From contig JAOZRC010000395.1 of NCBI GenBank assembly GCA_029940345.1, positions 1-5,638 of the forward strand: a stretch of DNA of 5,638 nucleotides. The letters run 5' to 3'. The notes below the pieces were generated by a model that did not search any database, had not been told where the DNA came from, and saw nothing but the letters and a program-made list of their open reading frames with translations. Shown piece by piece: positions 1 to 5,507 of this stretch. Position numbers and translations under genes: made by a program. The stretch comes from Desulfobacterales bacterium. Lineage in GTDB: Bacteria > Desulfobacterota > Desulfobacteria > Desulfobacterales > JAUCGF01. The number at the start of each line of letters is the position of its first letter. Within the stretch, counting starts at the first letter, position 1.

Positions 1-114
1 AGAGGGAGGAAGCTGTATTGTAATACGCCGATGACCGATAACGCAGTGAAATTTAATATGTGGCTGTCTGTACAACTTCTGCGAAAGGGGAAGGGCGTGA
101 ACAGTTACGTCTAA
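1..114 (+). CDS. Possible 3' end of an upstream gene (partial, doubtful)
   Basis: Frame 1 is open from the window edge to a TAA at 112-114, giving 37 residues that end LLRKGKGVNSYV. The other two forward frames close early (TAA at 21, TGA at 32). I do not recognise the sequence, and 37 open codons can easily arise by chance, so this may be plain intergenic DNA. An internal ATG at 31 has no ribosome binding site at the right distance. If it is real, it ends 36 bases before the protease gene and could be its upstream operon neighbour. Confidence 0.2.
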   Translation, partial: RGRKLYCNTPMTDNAVKFNMWLSVQLLRKGKGVNSYV

Positions 115-125
115 ATGTTTATAGT
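97..125 (+). promoter_or_regulatory. Candidate promoter for the S41 protease gene
   Basis: A TATAGT -10 match lies at 120-125, with a poor -35 match (GTGAAC, 97-102) at 17-base spacing. The -10 sits inside a small AT-rich dyad, TTTATA-gtct-TATAAA at 118-133, immediately before the gene. A closely similar string lies upstream of the MBL gene on the other strand, which mildly supports a promoter role. The -35 is weak. Confidence 0.25.
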
Positions 126-150
126 CTTATAAATTACAGTTCAAGATAGG

Positions 151-1284
151 ATGTTTGCAATGTGTTCAAACAAAATGGCGGCTATCTTTCTTTTCATACT
201 CCTGTCACTTGCCTTACCAACAACACTTCAAGCATTTGATAAACCGGCTAAAACCGAGTGGACGTCTGACAATGATATGTTGCTCTATTTTGAAGCGTTC
301 ACCCAAATAAAGCAAAATGCGTTAAAACAGGCTACCGGCCGGGAAATTGTGTACGAATCCCTAAAAGCGTATTTGCATAGTATTGATCCTTATGCGGATT
401 TCCTTAATCCGGATGAATATAAAACATTTAAGCGTTCTCAAAAAAGCAATTATGTCGGTGTCGGTATGCGTATTGAAAGAGATGCGACGGGTCAGATTAG
501 TTGCATTCCTTTTCCCGGAAGCCCCGCGGAAAAGGCCGGTATAACGCGGGGCGATATCCTGAAAGCGATTGACGGGATAGATATTGCCAAAAAATCGCTT
601 TTTGGCATCGGGGCCATGATTGGCGGAAAAGAAGGCACACAGGTTGTTATTATCCTGCTGGCACCGGATGGCGCTTTAAAAACTGTCAGTGTCAAACGTG
701 AAGCAGTGTCTTCGGATTCGGTTCAGGAGCATAAATTCGATAGCCTGACGGTAATCAAAATCCTGTTATTCAGAAGCAGCACGCAACGTGAGCTAAAATA
801 TTTTATCACCCAAACGCAAACTTCAAAACCGGTGGTCATAGATCTGCGCGGAAATGGCGGTGGTGACCTGAACAGCGCCATTGACTGCGCGATGCTGTTT
901 TTAGCCAAAGATATAAAAATCGTGGACATCAAAAAAAAGACGTCGGTCAAATCCTATCGGAGTTTTGGCAATGCAGTCAAGTCGACGCTGTCGGTATATA
1001 TCTGGCAAGATGAAGACACCGCCAGTGCGGCCGAGGTGTTTATCGCCGCGCTAACCCAGAACAAACGCGCGCTGTCTGTCGGCCGGAAAACGTATGGCAA
1101 AGGAACTGTTCAGGATATTATCGAATTAAGTGACGGTTCGGCCATGTTCCTTACCACCGGCTATTTGCACACACCTGATGGCGACCGCTATCATAATAAA
1201 GGGCTGAAACCGAATTACAGGCTTGATATGGCCGCCCCTGAAACCGATCATTTTTTATCTAAAACCAAACAATTAATACGGTGA
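151..1284 (+). CDS. S41-family serine protease (C-terminal processing peptidase type), exported
   Basis: A periplasmic or membrane-associated Ser-Lys protease of the CtpA/Prc/tricorn-like S41 family, which cleaves near protein C termini. Residues about 9-28 form a signal peptide (KMAAIFLFILLSLALPTTLQA, then FD). An N-terminal helical part with SIDPYADFLNPDEY (77-90) is followed by a PDZ domain at about 98-183 (YVGVG loop; GSPAEKAGITRGDILKAIDG). The S41 core at about 195-360 carries DLRGNGGG (231-238), TASAAE with catalytic Ser292, and TYGKGTVQ with catalytic Lys317. The 25-residue Ser-Lys spacing equals that in E. coli Prc, so the protein should be active. At 377 residues it is compact but covers the usual signal-PDZ-protease layout. 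The start is uncertain: the ATG at 151 directly abuts GATAGG, while the in-frame ATG at 160 lies nine bases from it and is a better start; a third ATG is at 175. The stop overlaps the ATPase start by four bases. Confidence 0.92.
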   Translation: MFAMCSNKMAAIFLFILLSLALPTTLQAFDKPAKTEWTSDNDMLLYFEAFTQIKQNALKQATGREIVYESLKAYLHSIDPYADFLNPDEYKTFKRSQKSNYVGVGMRIERDATGQISCIPFPGSPAEKAGITRGDILKAIDGIDIAKKSLFGIGAMIGGKEGTQVVIILLAPDGALKTVSVKREAVSSDSVQEHKFDSLTVIKILLFRSSTQRELKYFITQTQTSKPVVIDLRGNGGGDLNSAIDCAMLFLAKDIKIVDIKKKTSVKSYRSFGNAVKSTLSVYIWQDEDTASAAEVFIAALTQNKRALSVGRKTYGKGTVQDIIELSDGSAMFLTTGYLHTPDGDRYHNKGLKPNYRLDMAAPETDHFLSKTKQLIR

Positions 1285-1598
1285 AAAGCATTCAGCGTAT
1301 GGGCTCGTGGAGTACCGCTCTTATTGCGCCCCGCCGAATAGGCAAAACCGTTCTCTTGGACCGGCTGGTGAATATGGTGTTCTATAAACCGGAAAATTGC
1401 GTCGCTCCTTTCTATTTTCGTATGAAGCGGGAGAAAAAAACTTTGCACAAATTCCTTCTGGAATATTCTACGTCCTTTTTTCGTCAATATATCACATATT
1501 GTCATCAGGATCCTGTTCTGTTTCGTGACAGTTCTTTTAAATTGGAAGACAGCCTTGAATACAGGTCTGAACATAAAGCCGTGCAGCTTGCTAAATAA
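1281..1598 (+). CDS. N-terminal fragment of ATPase, with Walker A
   Basis: 105 residues from a GTG start inside the protease stop (GTGA overlap), so translation would depend on coupling; no ribosome binding site is visible before the GTG. An in-frame ATG at 1299 is an alternative start. The P-loop is STALIAPRRIGKTVLLDRL (residues 11-28, Lys22 and Thr23), with Ala in place of the first Gly of the classic motif, as is common in this ATPase group. What follows (VAPFYFRMKRE, then a helical FLLEYSTSFFRQY stretch) resembles the early part of an AAA/STAND domain. On its own it lacks Walker B and could bind but not efficiently hydrolyse ATP. It is most likely half of the broken gene rather than an independent protein. 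Confidence 0.5.
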   Translation: MKSIQRMGSWSTALIAPRRIGKTVLLDRLVNMVFYKPENCVAPFYFRMKREKKTLHKFLLEYSTSFFRQYITYCHQDPVLFRDSSFKLEDSLEYRSEHKAVQLAK

Positions 1599-2468
1599 AT
1601 GATTCAATCCTTTCTCAGGCGTTATGATAACGGTGGTTATGAAGATGCCAGAAATCATTGGGATGCCTTTATAACGCTTCCTGAAACATTAGCCTCCTAT
1701 TCCGGAACCCGCGTGGCGGTGATCATTGATGAATTTCAGGATATGAAATTCTATGTTTACGATTGCTCACAGGAGTTTTTTATGAAAATGGATGCAAAGG
1801 GACTGCTGACCGATCAGGCAGCAACTGACCTCACGGCAACATATGACCGGATGTCCCAGAGCCGCAAAGCGCCGATGCTGGTATCCGGTTCAGCCGTGAC
1901 GCTGATTTTCAGAACAGTGATGGGCGGACCGTTAGGGGGGCGTTTTGACTTCATCTATTTGAAACCCCTGGCAGTTCCTGACGGCGCCACTTTATTACGC
2001 CAATTGCTTCGTATCTATTTGCCGGGTGCGATGATCACTTCTGAAAACGCCCTTTATGCCAGCGCTCAGACAGGCGGTCATCCCTATTATCTGTACTGCC
2101 TGGCGATGTCGAAGTGTGAAGGTAAAAAGTTTGATGACAAAGACTCAATTGACAGAATCATTCGCTATGAAATCGAAAACGGAAAGGTTTACGGTTTCTG
2201 GCAGACCCATTTCGAGGACAATCGCAAGTATATCAATACGGATGACGTTGACATGCTTGGTCGCAAAATTATCTATTATTTCACTAAGTATAATAATCAA
2301 CCGGTGGATACCAAAGCGCTCGCCGCAAAGCTGGATGTATCCAAAAAGGCGGTTGATAAAAAGATTGAAAAACTTTATCAGGCCGACTTGGTTTATCGCA
2401 CCGCGGCCCGCTTTTACACCTTCAACGATATCTGTTTGATGCGCTTTATCAAATTCCTCTACAAATGA
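1599..2468 (+). CDS. C-terminal fragment of ATPase, with Walker B and winged helix
   Basis: 289 residues from an ATG that directly follows the TAA of the preceding fragment in the same frame. No ribosome binding site is visible before it, so expression would need restart after termination or read-through. Walker B is VAVIIDEFQDM (residues 39-49, Asp44 and Glu45). MLVSGSA (93-99) fits sensor 1, GGPLGGRFDF (109-118) fits the loop after it, and TGGHPYYL (158-165) resembles the conserved motif opening the helical lid in archaeal-type ATPases. Residues about 235-267 (QPVDTKALAAKLDVSKKAVD and what follows) form a winged-helix DNA-binding-like domain, usual at the C terminus of this group. The end (DICLMRFIKFLYK) looks natural. 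Cellular role is unknown; related ATPases occur as orphan genes or in toxin-like and mobile settings. Confidence 0.6.
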   Translation: MIQSFLRRYDNGGYEDARNHWDAFITLPETLASYSGTRVAVIIDEFQDMKFYVYDCSQEFFMKMDAKGLLTDQAATDLTATYDRMSQSRKAPMLVSGSAVTLIFRTVMGGPLGGRFDFIYLKPLAVPDGATLLRQLLRIYLPGAMITSENALYASAQTGGHPYYLYCLAMSKCEGKKFDDKDSIDRIIRYEIENGKVYGFWQTHFEDNRKYINTDDVDMLGRKIIYYFTKYNNQPVDTKALAAKLDVSKKAVDKKIEKLYQADLVYRTAARFYTFNDICLMRFIKFLYK

Positions 2469-2546
2469 AAGAATTATTGACCCATTCTGACGCCGGGCCT
2501 TGGTAAAACTTGCTGTAAAAGCCGATTGGAATGATAATCAGAAGCC

Positions 2547-2564
2547 AGACAGCGGTCTTTTTTT
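2547..2564 (+). terminator. Weak hairpin plus T-tract between convergent genes
   Basis: AGAC-AGCG-GTCT (2547-2558) can form a four-pair stem followed by a run of seven T (2558-2564), 79 bases after the ATPase stop. It is short for an intrinsic terminator, but it is the only candidate in the 131-base gap between the two convergent clusters. For the leftward operon, the A-rich run at 2580-2592 gives U-rich RNA with no strong stem before it. Confidence 0.25.
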
Positions 2565-2599
2565 GCTGATTTGTAAGTGTAAAAAACAAAAACTTCCTT

Positions 2600-3418
2600 T
2601 TATTGCGCGACCGTCACTTCGATTTCATCAAACCCGGGTCTGACAAATGCTCTTGCCCGAGGGAATTGGGTTTCCACCCTTTTTATAATGCTTTTCAAAA
2701 ATAGGATCATATCCAAAATTTGTTTTTCCAACTCAGGAAATGAATTCACTAACATTTTCCATGCTGTGATTGAACGCTCAATACCGATGAGGGCCACTTT
2801 GGCCGATCCATCTGAGTCTTTGGCGGAGTCAACGGGGTCATAATCGCTTCCGGATTGTTTTTCAACAGTATCACTGCTGATAGCTCTTTGAATTTTGACA
2901 CTGATCTGATATTGATACCATCTGATAATTTCGGCCGCGTCATTTATATCGGCAACTTCTTTTTCCGGATTATTTCCAGATGAAATGATACGGATGAGAT
3001 TCATTTCATCTTCTTTTTGATCGAAGTAAAATTCATTCGAGTCAAACCATTCTTCAACCATTTCAGCATACGTGTCCGATGCATGGGTGGTAAGATGGGT
3101 TAACTTGCCGTTTTCAGCAATAACATCTTGGCCTTGATCATCCAGCATTGCATTAATTGAATCCGGATCCAATCCATATTCAATGGCCGTTTCCTGGACT
3201 AAAGTGAGCGTATCTTCAAGCACTTCATTGAATTTTTCCCAAAATTCGTCATTAAATTGGCCAATTTCCTGGAGGCCGCCGAATTGCTTTTCCGTAAGCG
3301 TGCAATTCAGGCATTTTGACGTAAATTGGCACCGTTCGCACCATCGATCACAATAGTTATAAATTCCCGGGATATATTTCGGATTATCAATAATCATTTT
3401 TAAATCGGTAGTTTTCAT
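2600..3418 (-). CDS. Uncharacterised protein with N-terminal Cys cluster (CDRWCERC)
   Basis: Function unknown. All five cysteines of this 272-residue protein lie within residues 23-39 (Cys23, 27, 30, 36, 39; pattern C-x3-C-x2-C-x5-C-x2-C) in the segment IPGIYNYCDRWCERCQFTSK and the residues after it. This could hold zinc or an iron-sulphur cluster. I recall similar 'YCDRWCERC' openings in unannotated proteins of Bacteroidota and Desulfobacterota but cannot name a family. The rest is acidic and mostly helical by appearance, with a low-complexity Asp/Ser stretch near 190-206 (GSDYDPVDSAKDSDGSAK) and a C-terminal helical part (ERSITAWKMLVNSFPELEKQ). There is no signal peptide or membrane segment, so it is probably cytoplasmic. 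It starts 21 bases after the MBL gene ends, on the same strand, and is probably last in the operon. No clear ribosome binding site precedes the ATG. An in-frame Met8 is possible but less likely. Confidence 0.85.
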   Translation of the reverse strand: MKTTDLKMIIDNPKYIPGIYNYCDRWCERCQFTSKCLNCTLTEKQFGGLQEIGQFNDEFWEKFNEVLEDTLTLVQETAIEYGLDPDSINAMLDDQGQDVIAENGKLTHLTTHASDTYAEMVEEWFDSNEFYFDQKEDEMNLIRIISSGNNPEKEVADINDAAEIIRWYQYQISVKIQRAISSDTVEKQSGSDYDPVDSAKDSDGSAKVALIGIERSITAWKMLVNSFPELEKQILDMILFLKSIIKRVETQFPRARAFVRPGFDEIEVTVAQ

Positions 3419-3439
3419 TTTTTATCAATTTGTCGGAAG

Positions 3440-4282
3440 TTATAAAACAATTTCCTTTTTAATTTCGACCCCTTTTTGCCCGCGCTGAACGCTTACCGCT
3501 GTGATTTTACAGTCATGCTCAAAAAAAAGAACCCAGTTTTCTTTGTAGGCGCGCTCTAAAATAGCGTGCTTTTCTTCCATAATCGTCATCGGCAGGTTGT
3601 CATAAGCCATAATCCATGACAATGGCAAATGGGCCGCCGTGGGTATCAGGTCGGCGCAGTAGAAAAGCGATGTGTTGTCACCTTTAATCAGGGGGTGTTG
3701 CTGTCCGGTCGTGTGACCGTGAGTGACAAGCAGGTCAATGCCGTCTGATAACTCTCCGGGTCCGTCTAATAGCGTCAGAACGCCGGCTTCCTCCAATGGT
3801 TTGAAATTTATTTGCGGAAAGCTGTTACTGTCTCGGGGATGGGGGTTAAGCGCTGTCTCCCATTGGGATTTTTGAATATGATAGTTCGCATTGGGAAAGG
3901 TCGGCGTCAGTTTGCCGTTTTTAATAAAAGTAGCGCCGCCTACATGGTCAAAATGAAGATGGGTGATGATGACATCAGTGATTTCAGCGGGCGTCAGGCC
4001 ATGTTGCACCAGTACGGCATCCATATTCCCCATTTCTTCTTTAAAGGCCCAAACAGTTTTTTCTTTGGGTGTAAGTTTGGTTCCGATGCCGACATCAACT
4101 AAAATCGTTTTCCCGTTGCCACGGATTAAAAGCCCACGCATATTCATCTGCATCCGGTTTTTTGCATCCGCAGGTGTCCGCTTTTCCCATAACACTTTGG
4201 GCACGATGCCAAACATCGTGCCTCCGTCTATAAGAAAATGTCCCAATTCAACAGACGTACACTCATAATTTCCAAATTTCAT
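3440..4282 (-). CDS. MBL-fold metallo-hydrolase, lactonase-like
   Basis: A cytoplasmic di-metal (probably zinc) hydrolase of the metallo-beta-lactamase fold, closest in style to the YtnP/AHL-lactonase-like group. The HxHxDH motif is THLHFDHVGG (His108, His110, Asp112, His113). The other expected ligands are present: His190 in THGHTTGQQ, Asp211 in YCADLIP and His256 in FFEHD. The N-terminal GGTMFGIVPKVLWEK (about 20-34) and LVDVGIGTKL (61-70) are also typical of the group, and 280 residues is normal, so the enzyme looks complete and active. The substrate cannot be read from sequence; lactones or other esters are possible. The start is supported by TAGGA six bases upstream (AGGA complement at 4289-4292). 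It lies 52 bases after the PIG-L gene and 21 before the Cys-cluster gene, so co-transcription is likely, with a possible extra promoter in the 52-base gap. Confidence 0.95.
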   Translation of the reverse strand: MKFGNYECTSVELGHFLIDGGTMFGIVPKVLWEKRTPADAKNRMQMNMRGLLIRGNGKTILVDVGIGTKLTPKEKTVWAFKEEMGNMDAVLVQHGLTPAEITDVIITHLHFDHVGGATFIKNGKLTPTFPNANYHIQKSQWETALNPHPRDSNSFPQINFKPLEEAGVLTLLDGPGELSDGIDLLVTHGHTTGQQHPLIKGDNTSLFYCADLIPTAAHLPLSWIMAYDNLPMTIMEEKHAILERAYKENWVLFFEHDCKITAVSVQRGQKGVEIKKEIVL

Positions 4283-4303
4283 TATAATTCCTAATTTAAT
4301 AAG

Positions 4304-4309
4304 ATTATA
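4304..4309 (-). promoter_or_regulatory. Possible -10 box of an internal promoter before the MBL gene
   Basis: A perfect TATAAT (minus strand) lies 21 bases upstream of the MBL start codon, in the AT-rich gap between the PIG-L and MBL genes. No good -35 is found at 16-18 bases. The surrounding TATAATCTTATTAAATTA (4309 down to 4292) closely matches the string upstream of the S41 gene at 120-136. Confidence 0.25.
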
Positions 4310-4334
4310 GTCAGAAAATAATCATAGAATCCCA

Positions 4335-5027
4335 TCAGGTTAATTCCACCCGGTGAAACGCCTCACCTAATTCAAAATCTTCACCTTTGGCCAACGATCG
4401 GCAGCGATCTTTTAGCCATTTTTCAAGGTCAGGGACATCCATTTCCAGCATCTGGCTTTGGTGACAGCGCAGCGCCGCCAGCTTGAGATCAAAAGTAGCG
4501 GTAATGTCTGTGCGATAATTTATATTTTCGGCTGCCCAAAAAAGCATCTCTTCCACTTTATGGGGTGCCAAGCCCTCGGCCGTAAGGTCCGGATAAGCCC
4601 AATAATCACGGGCGTAAGGAAAAACGGCATCTAAGACCACCTGGCCGGTAATGCGATGATCGCGATGCCAAATATAGCGTCGGTAAGGATCGGCGGTTAC
4701 AACGGTGCGAGGCTGATATTGCCTGATTAAACGTACGATCTGTTTTCGGAATTCAGGTGTGTCTTCCAACCCTTGATCCGGATATTCCAGGAAAATCACC
4801 TCATTTACACCCAAAACTTCGGCTGCGGCCATTTGTTCTTTTTTGCGTATTTCAGCCAATTGTTCCGGCATCACACAAACATCAGAAGTTCCCTTATCGC
4901 CATTGGTGCAAACCACATACACCGCCTGTTTTCCTTTTTGCACCTGACGTGCGATGGTTCCGGCAACACCGAATTCAGCGTCATCCGGATGCGGTGTTAT
5001 AACCAGTATATCTGTATGTGGCATCAT
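4335..5027 (-). CDS. PIG-L/LmbE-family zinc de-N-acetylase
   Basis: A PIG-L family hydrolase (the family of MshB, BshB and GlcNAc-PI de-N-acetylase), which removes acetyl or other acyl groups from amino sugars or related amides. Visible motifs are PHPDDAEFG at 12-20 (His13 and Asp16 zinc ligands, Asp15 catalytic base), TNGDKG at 41-46, and WHRDHRITGQ at 120-129, whose His124 is the third zinc ligand. The 230-residue length and the C-terminal HQSQ (189-192) are standard. The exact substrate is not predictable: thiol cofactor precursors (mycothiol or bacillithiol type), glycan pieces and natural products are all used by family members, and no partner glycosyltransferase or ligase is in view. 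There are two ATGs in tandem at the start; the first has AGAGAG (5040-5035) seven bases upstream and is preferred. It is the first gene of the leftward operon. Confidence 0.95.
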   Translation of the reverse strand: MMPHTDILVITPHPDDAEFGVAGTIARQVQKGKQAVYVVCTNGDKGTSDVCVMPEQLAEIRKKEQMAAAEVLGVNEVIFLEYPDQGLEDTPEFRKQIVRLIRQYQPRTVVTADPYRRYIWHRDHRITGQVVLDAVFPYARDYWAYPDLTAEGLAPHKVEEMLFWAAENINYRTDITATFDLKLAALRCHQSQMLEMDVPDLEKWLKDRCRSLAKGEDFELGEAFHRVELT

Positions 5028-5132
5028 TACAAATCTCTCTGTTCATACGAAATCTTAATCTTAAGGTAATCGCTCAAATTATGATTATGAATTAGGAAAA
5101 GCTAAATACTTGGTCGTAAGCTTCCCAGCATC

Positions 5133-5192
5133 GCTCTCGCCGGATTTGCAACCTGGCGGCATTAACCGGCAGGTTGCAAACCTGCCTTGAGC
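5133..5192. repeat. REP/BIME-like pair of palindromes with TTTGCAA core
   Basis: Unit 1 (5138-5158) is CGCCGG/CTGGCG around ATTTGCAAC. Unit 2 (5168-5186) is a perfect GGCAGGTT-gca-AACCTGCC hairpin. The units are inverted copies: 5145-5159 and 5166-5180 pair over 15 bases with one mismatch and a six-base loop. Outer GCTC (5133-5136) and GAGC (5189-5192) can also pair. Two inverted REP-like units make a BIME, the kind of element moved by RAYT (IS200-like) transposases in other bacteria; no such gene is in the window. Because the arms can pair in alternative ways, a transcript through it could switch between folds. Confidence 0.65.
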
Positions 5193-5259
5193 CGTGTGGA
5201 AAATATCGGAAAATTTTTTGTCAAGTACTTATTTCGTACCTGCATCCTAATCAGGCATT

Positions 5260-5287
5260 TTGAAAAATCAAATCAGAACCATATAAT
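5260..5287 (+). promoter_or_regulatory. Sigma70-like promoter match, rightward
   Basis: TTGAAA (5260-5265), 16 bases, TATAAT (5282-5287). The sequence match is good, but the region is AT-rich and no gene follows on this strand within the window, so it may be chance. Confidence 0.3.
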
Positions 5288-5311
5288 AAACACTCTCGCC
5301 AAAACAATCAA
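5283..5311 (-). promoter_or_regulatory. Sigma70-like promoter match, leftward, towards the PIG-L operon
   Basis: Minus-strand TTGATT (5311-5306), 17 bases, TATTAT (5288-5283). It overlaps the rightward match. If used, it would give the PIG-L operon a leader of roughly 250 bases that runs through the REP-like palindromes. No better promoter is evident nearer the gene. Confidence 0.3.
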
Positions 5312-5360
5312 AGTATGATACTTAATTTCTATTAATTCTTTAATGGGTAAAGTCAATATA

Positions 5361-5382
5361 AAAATGGCGGCATATCTTTCTT
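5361..5382 (+). repeat. Short direct repeat of the S41 gene 5' coding sequence (172-192)
   Basis: AAAATGGCGGC (5361-5371), one extra A, then TATCTTTCTT (5373-5382) match 172-182 and 183-192 exactly, giving 21 identical bases with a single-base insertion. At 172-192 the sequence encodes the KMAAIFL part of the signal peptide. Here the frame hits TGA at once (at 5382), so it is not functional coding sequence. It may be a gene remnant or a coincidence. Confidence 0.45.
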
Positions 5383-5410
5383 GACTGTACGAACAATGCC
5401 AAGATATACT
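5381..5410 (+). promoter_or_regulatory. Strong sigma70-like promoter match, rightward
   Basis: TTGACT (5381-5386), 18 bases, TATACT (5405-5410): five of six consensus bases in each hexamer. Transcription would begin near 5417 and run straight into the 35-base hairpin at 5431-5465 and then the 131-bp fold-back. No protein gene follows; a 31-codon frame from ATG 5424 has no ribosome binding site. It could drive a small RNA or a gene beyond the window. Confidence 0.4.
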
Positions 5411-5430
5411 GTTAAATTTATTAATGACCT

Positions 5431-5465
5431 TATGGAAAAGCTTTTTTCTAAAATGCTTTTCCATA
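5431..5465. repeat. 35-base perfect-arm hairpin
   Basis: TATGGAAAAGC (5431-5441) and GCTTTTCCATA (5455-5465) pair over 11 bases without mismatch. After one T-T mismatch, four more T-A pairs close on a three-base TCT loop. No T-tract follows on the + strand, so it is not a typical rightward terminator. Confidence 0.6.
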
Positions 5466-5507
5466 CGGACGAATCGAAATAGCTTTCCGAGTTACATTAA
5501 TCTGAAA

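Larger units (their letters stand above)
1281..2468 (+). pseudogene. Interrupted AAA/STAND-type ATPase gene (in-frame TAA)
   Basis: Read in one frame, 1281-2468 encodes a single P-loop ATPase of about 395 codons, resembling the 'archaeal ATPase'-like proteins: Walker A APRRIGKT, Walker B VAVIIDEFQDM, sensor-like MLVSGSA, a TGGHPYYL segment and a C-terminal winged helix. Similarity to this fold continues on both sides of the TAA at 1596-1598 with no frame change, so a single nonsense substitution (or read error) is the simplest account. The 5' end also looks short: only about 15 residues precede Walker A, where such proteins normally have a few dozen (often with an F..R..EL motif), and a TAA at 1260-1262 closes the frame upstream. 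I infer a decaying or already split gene. Read-through, or restart at the ATG touching the stop, could still give a product. Confidence 0.7.

Noticed and set aside
1..150. Group II intron tail or other structured RNA at the left edge
   Set aside because: I looked for a domain V-like GAGC/GAAA/GUUC hairpin and found none. The stretch has only a small GTATT-gt-AATAC dyad (15-26) and the AT-rich dyad at 118-133.
1248..1658. 136-codon minus-strand frame across the ATPase interruption
   Set aside because: It lies opposite the Walker A half of the ATPase and shows no domain or ribosome binding site. The + strand reading has recognisable motifs.
2056..2439. 127-codon frame within the ATPase gene
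   Set aside because: It is an alternative reading frame of the winged-helix part of the ATPase, with shadow-like composition.
3812..4268. Two + strand open frames opposite the MBL gene
   Set aside because: They lie antisense to a clear metallo-hydrolase gene with all its catalytic motifs, and have no recognisable domains.
5049..5071. CTTAA-TC-TTAAG dyad as an operator for the PIG-L operon
   Set aside because: The arms are only five bases and AT-rich, with no matching promoter beside them. This is too little to call a regulator site.
5273..5464. 63-codon minus-strand open frame rich in Ile, Leu and Phe
   Set aside because: Its ATG lies inside the 5431-5465 hairpin with no ribosome binding site. 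The composition is that of translated AT-rich repeat DNA, and no domain is recognisable.
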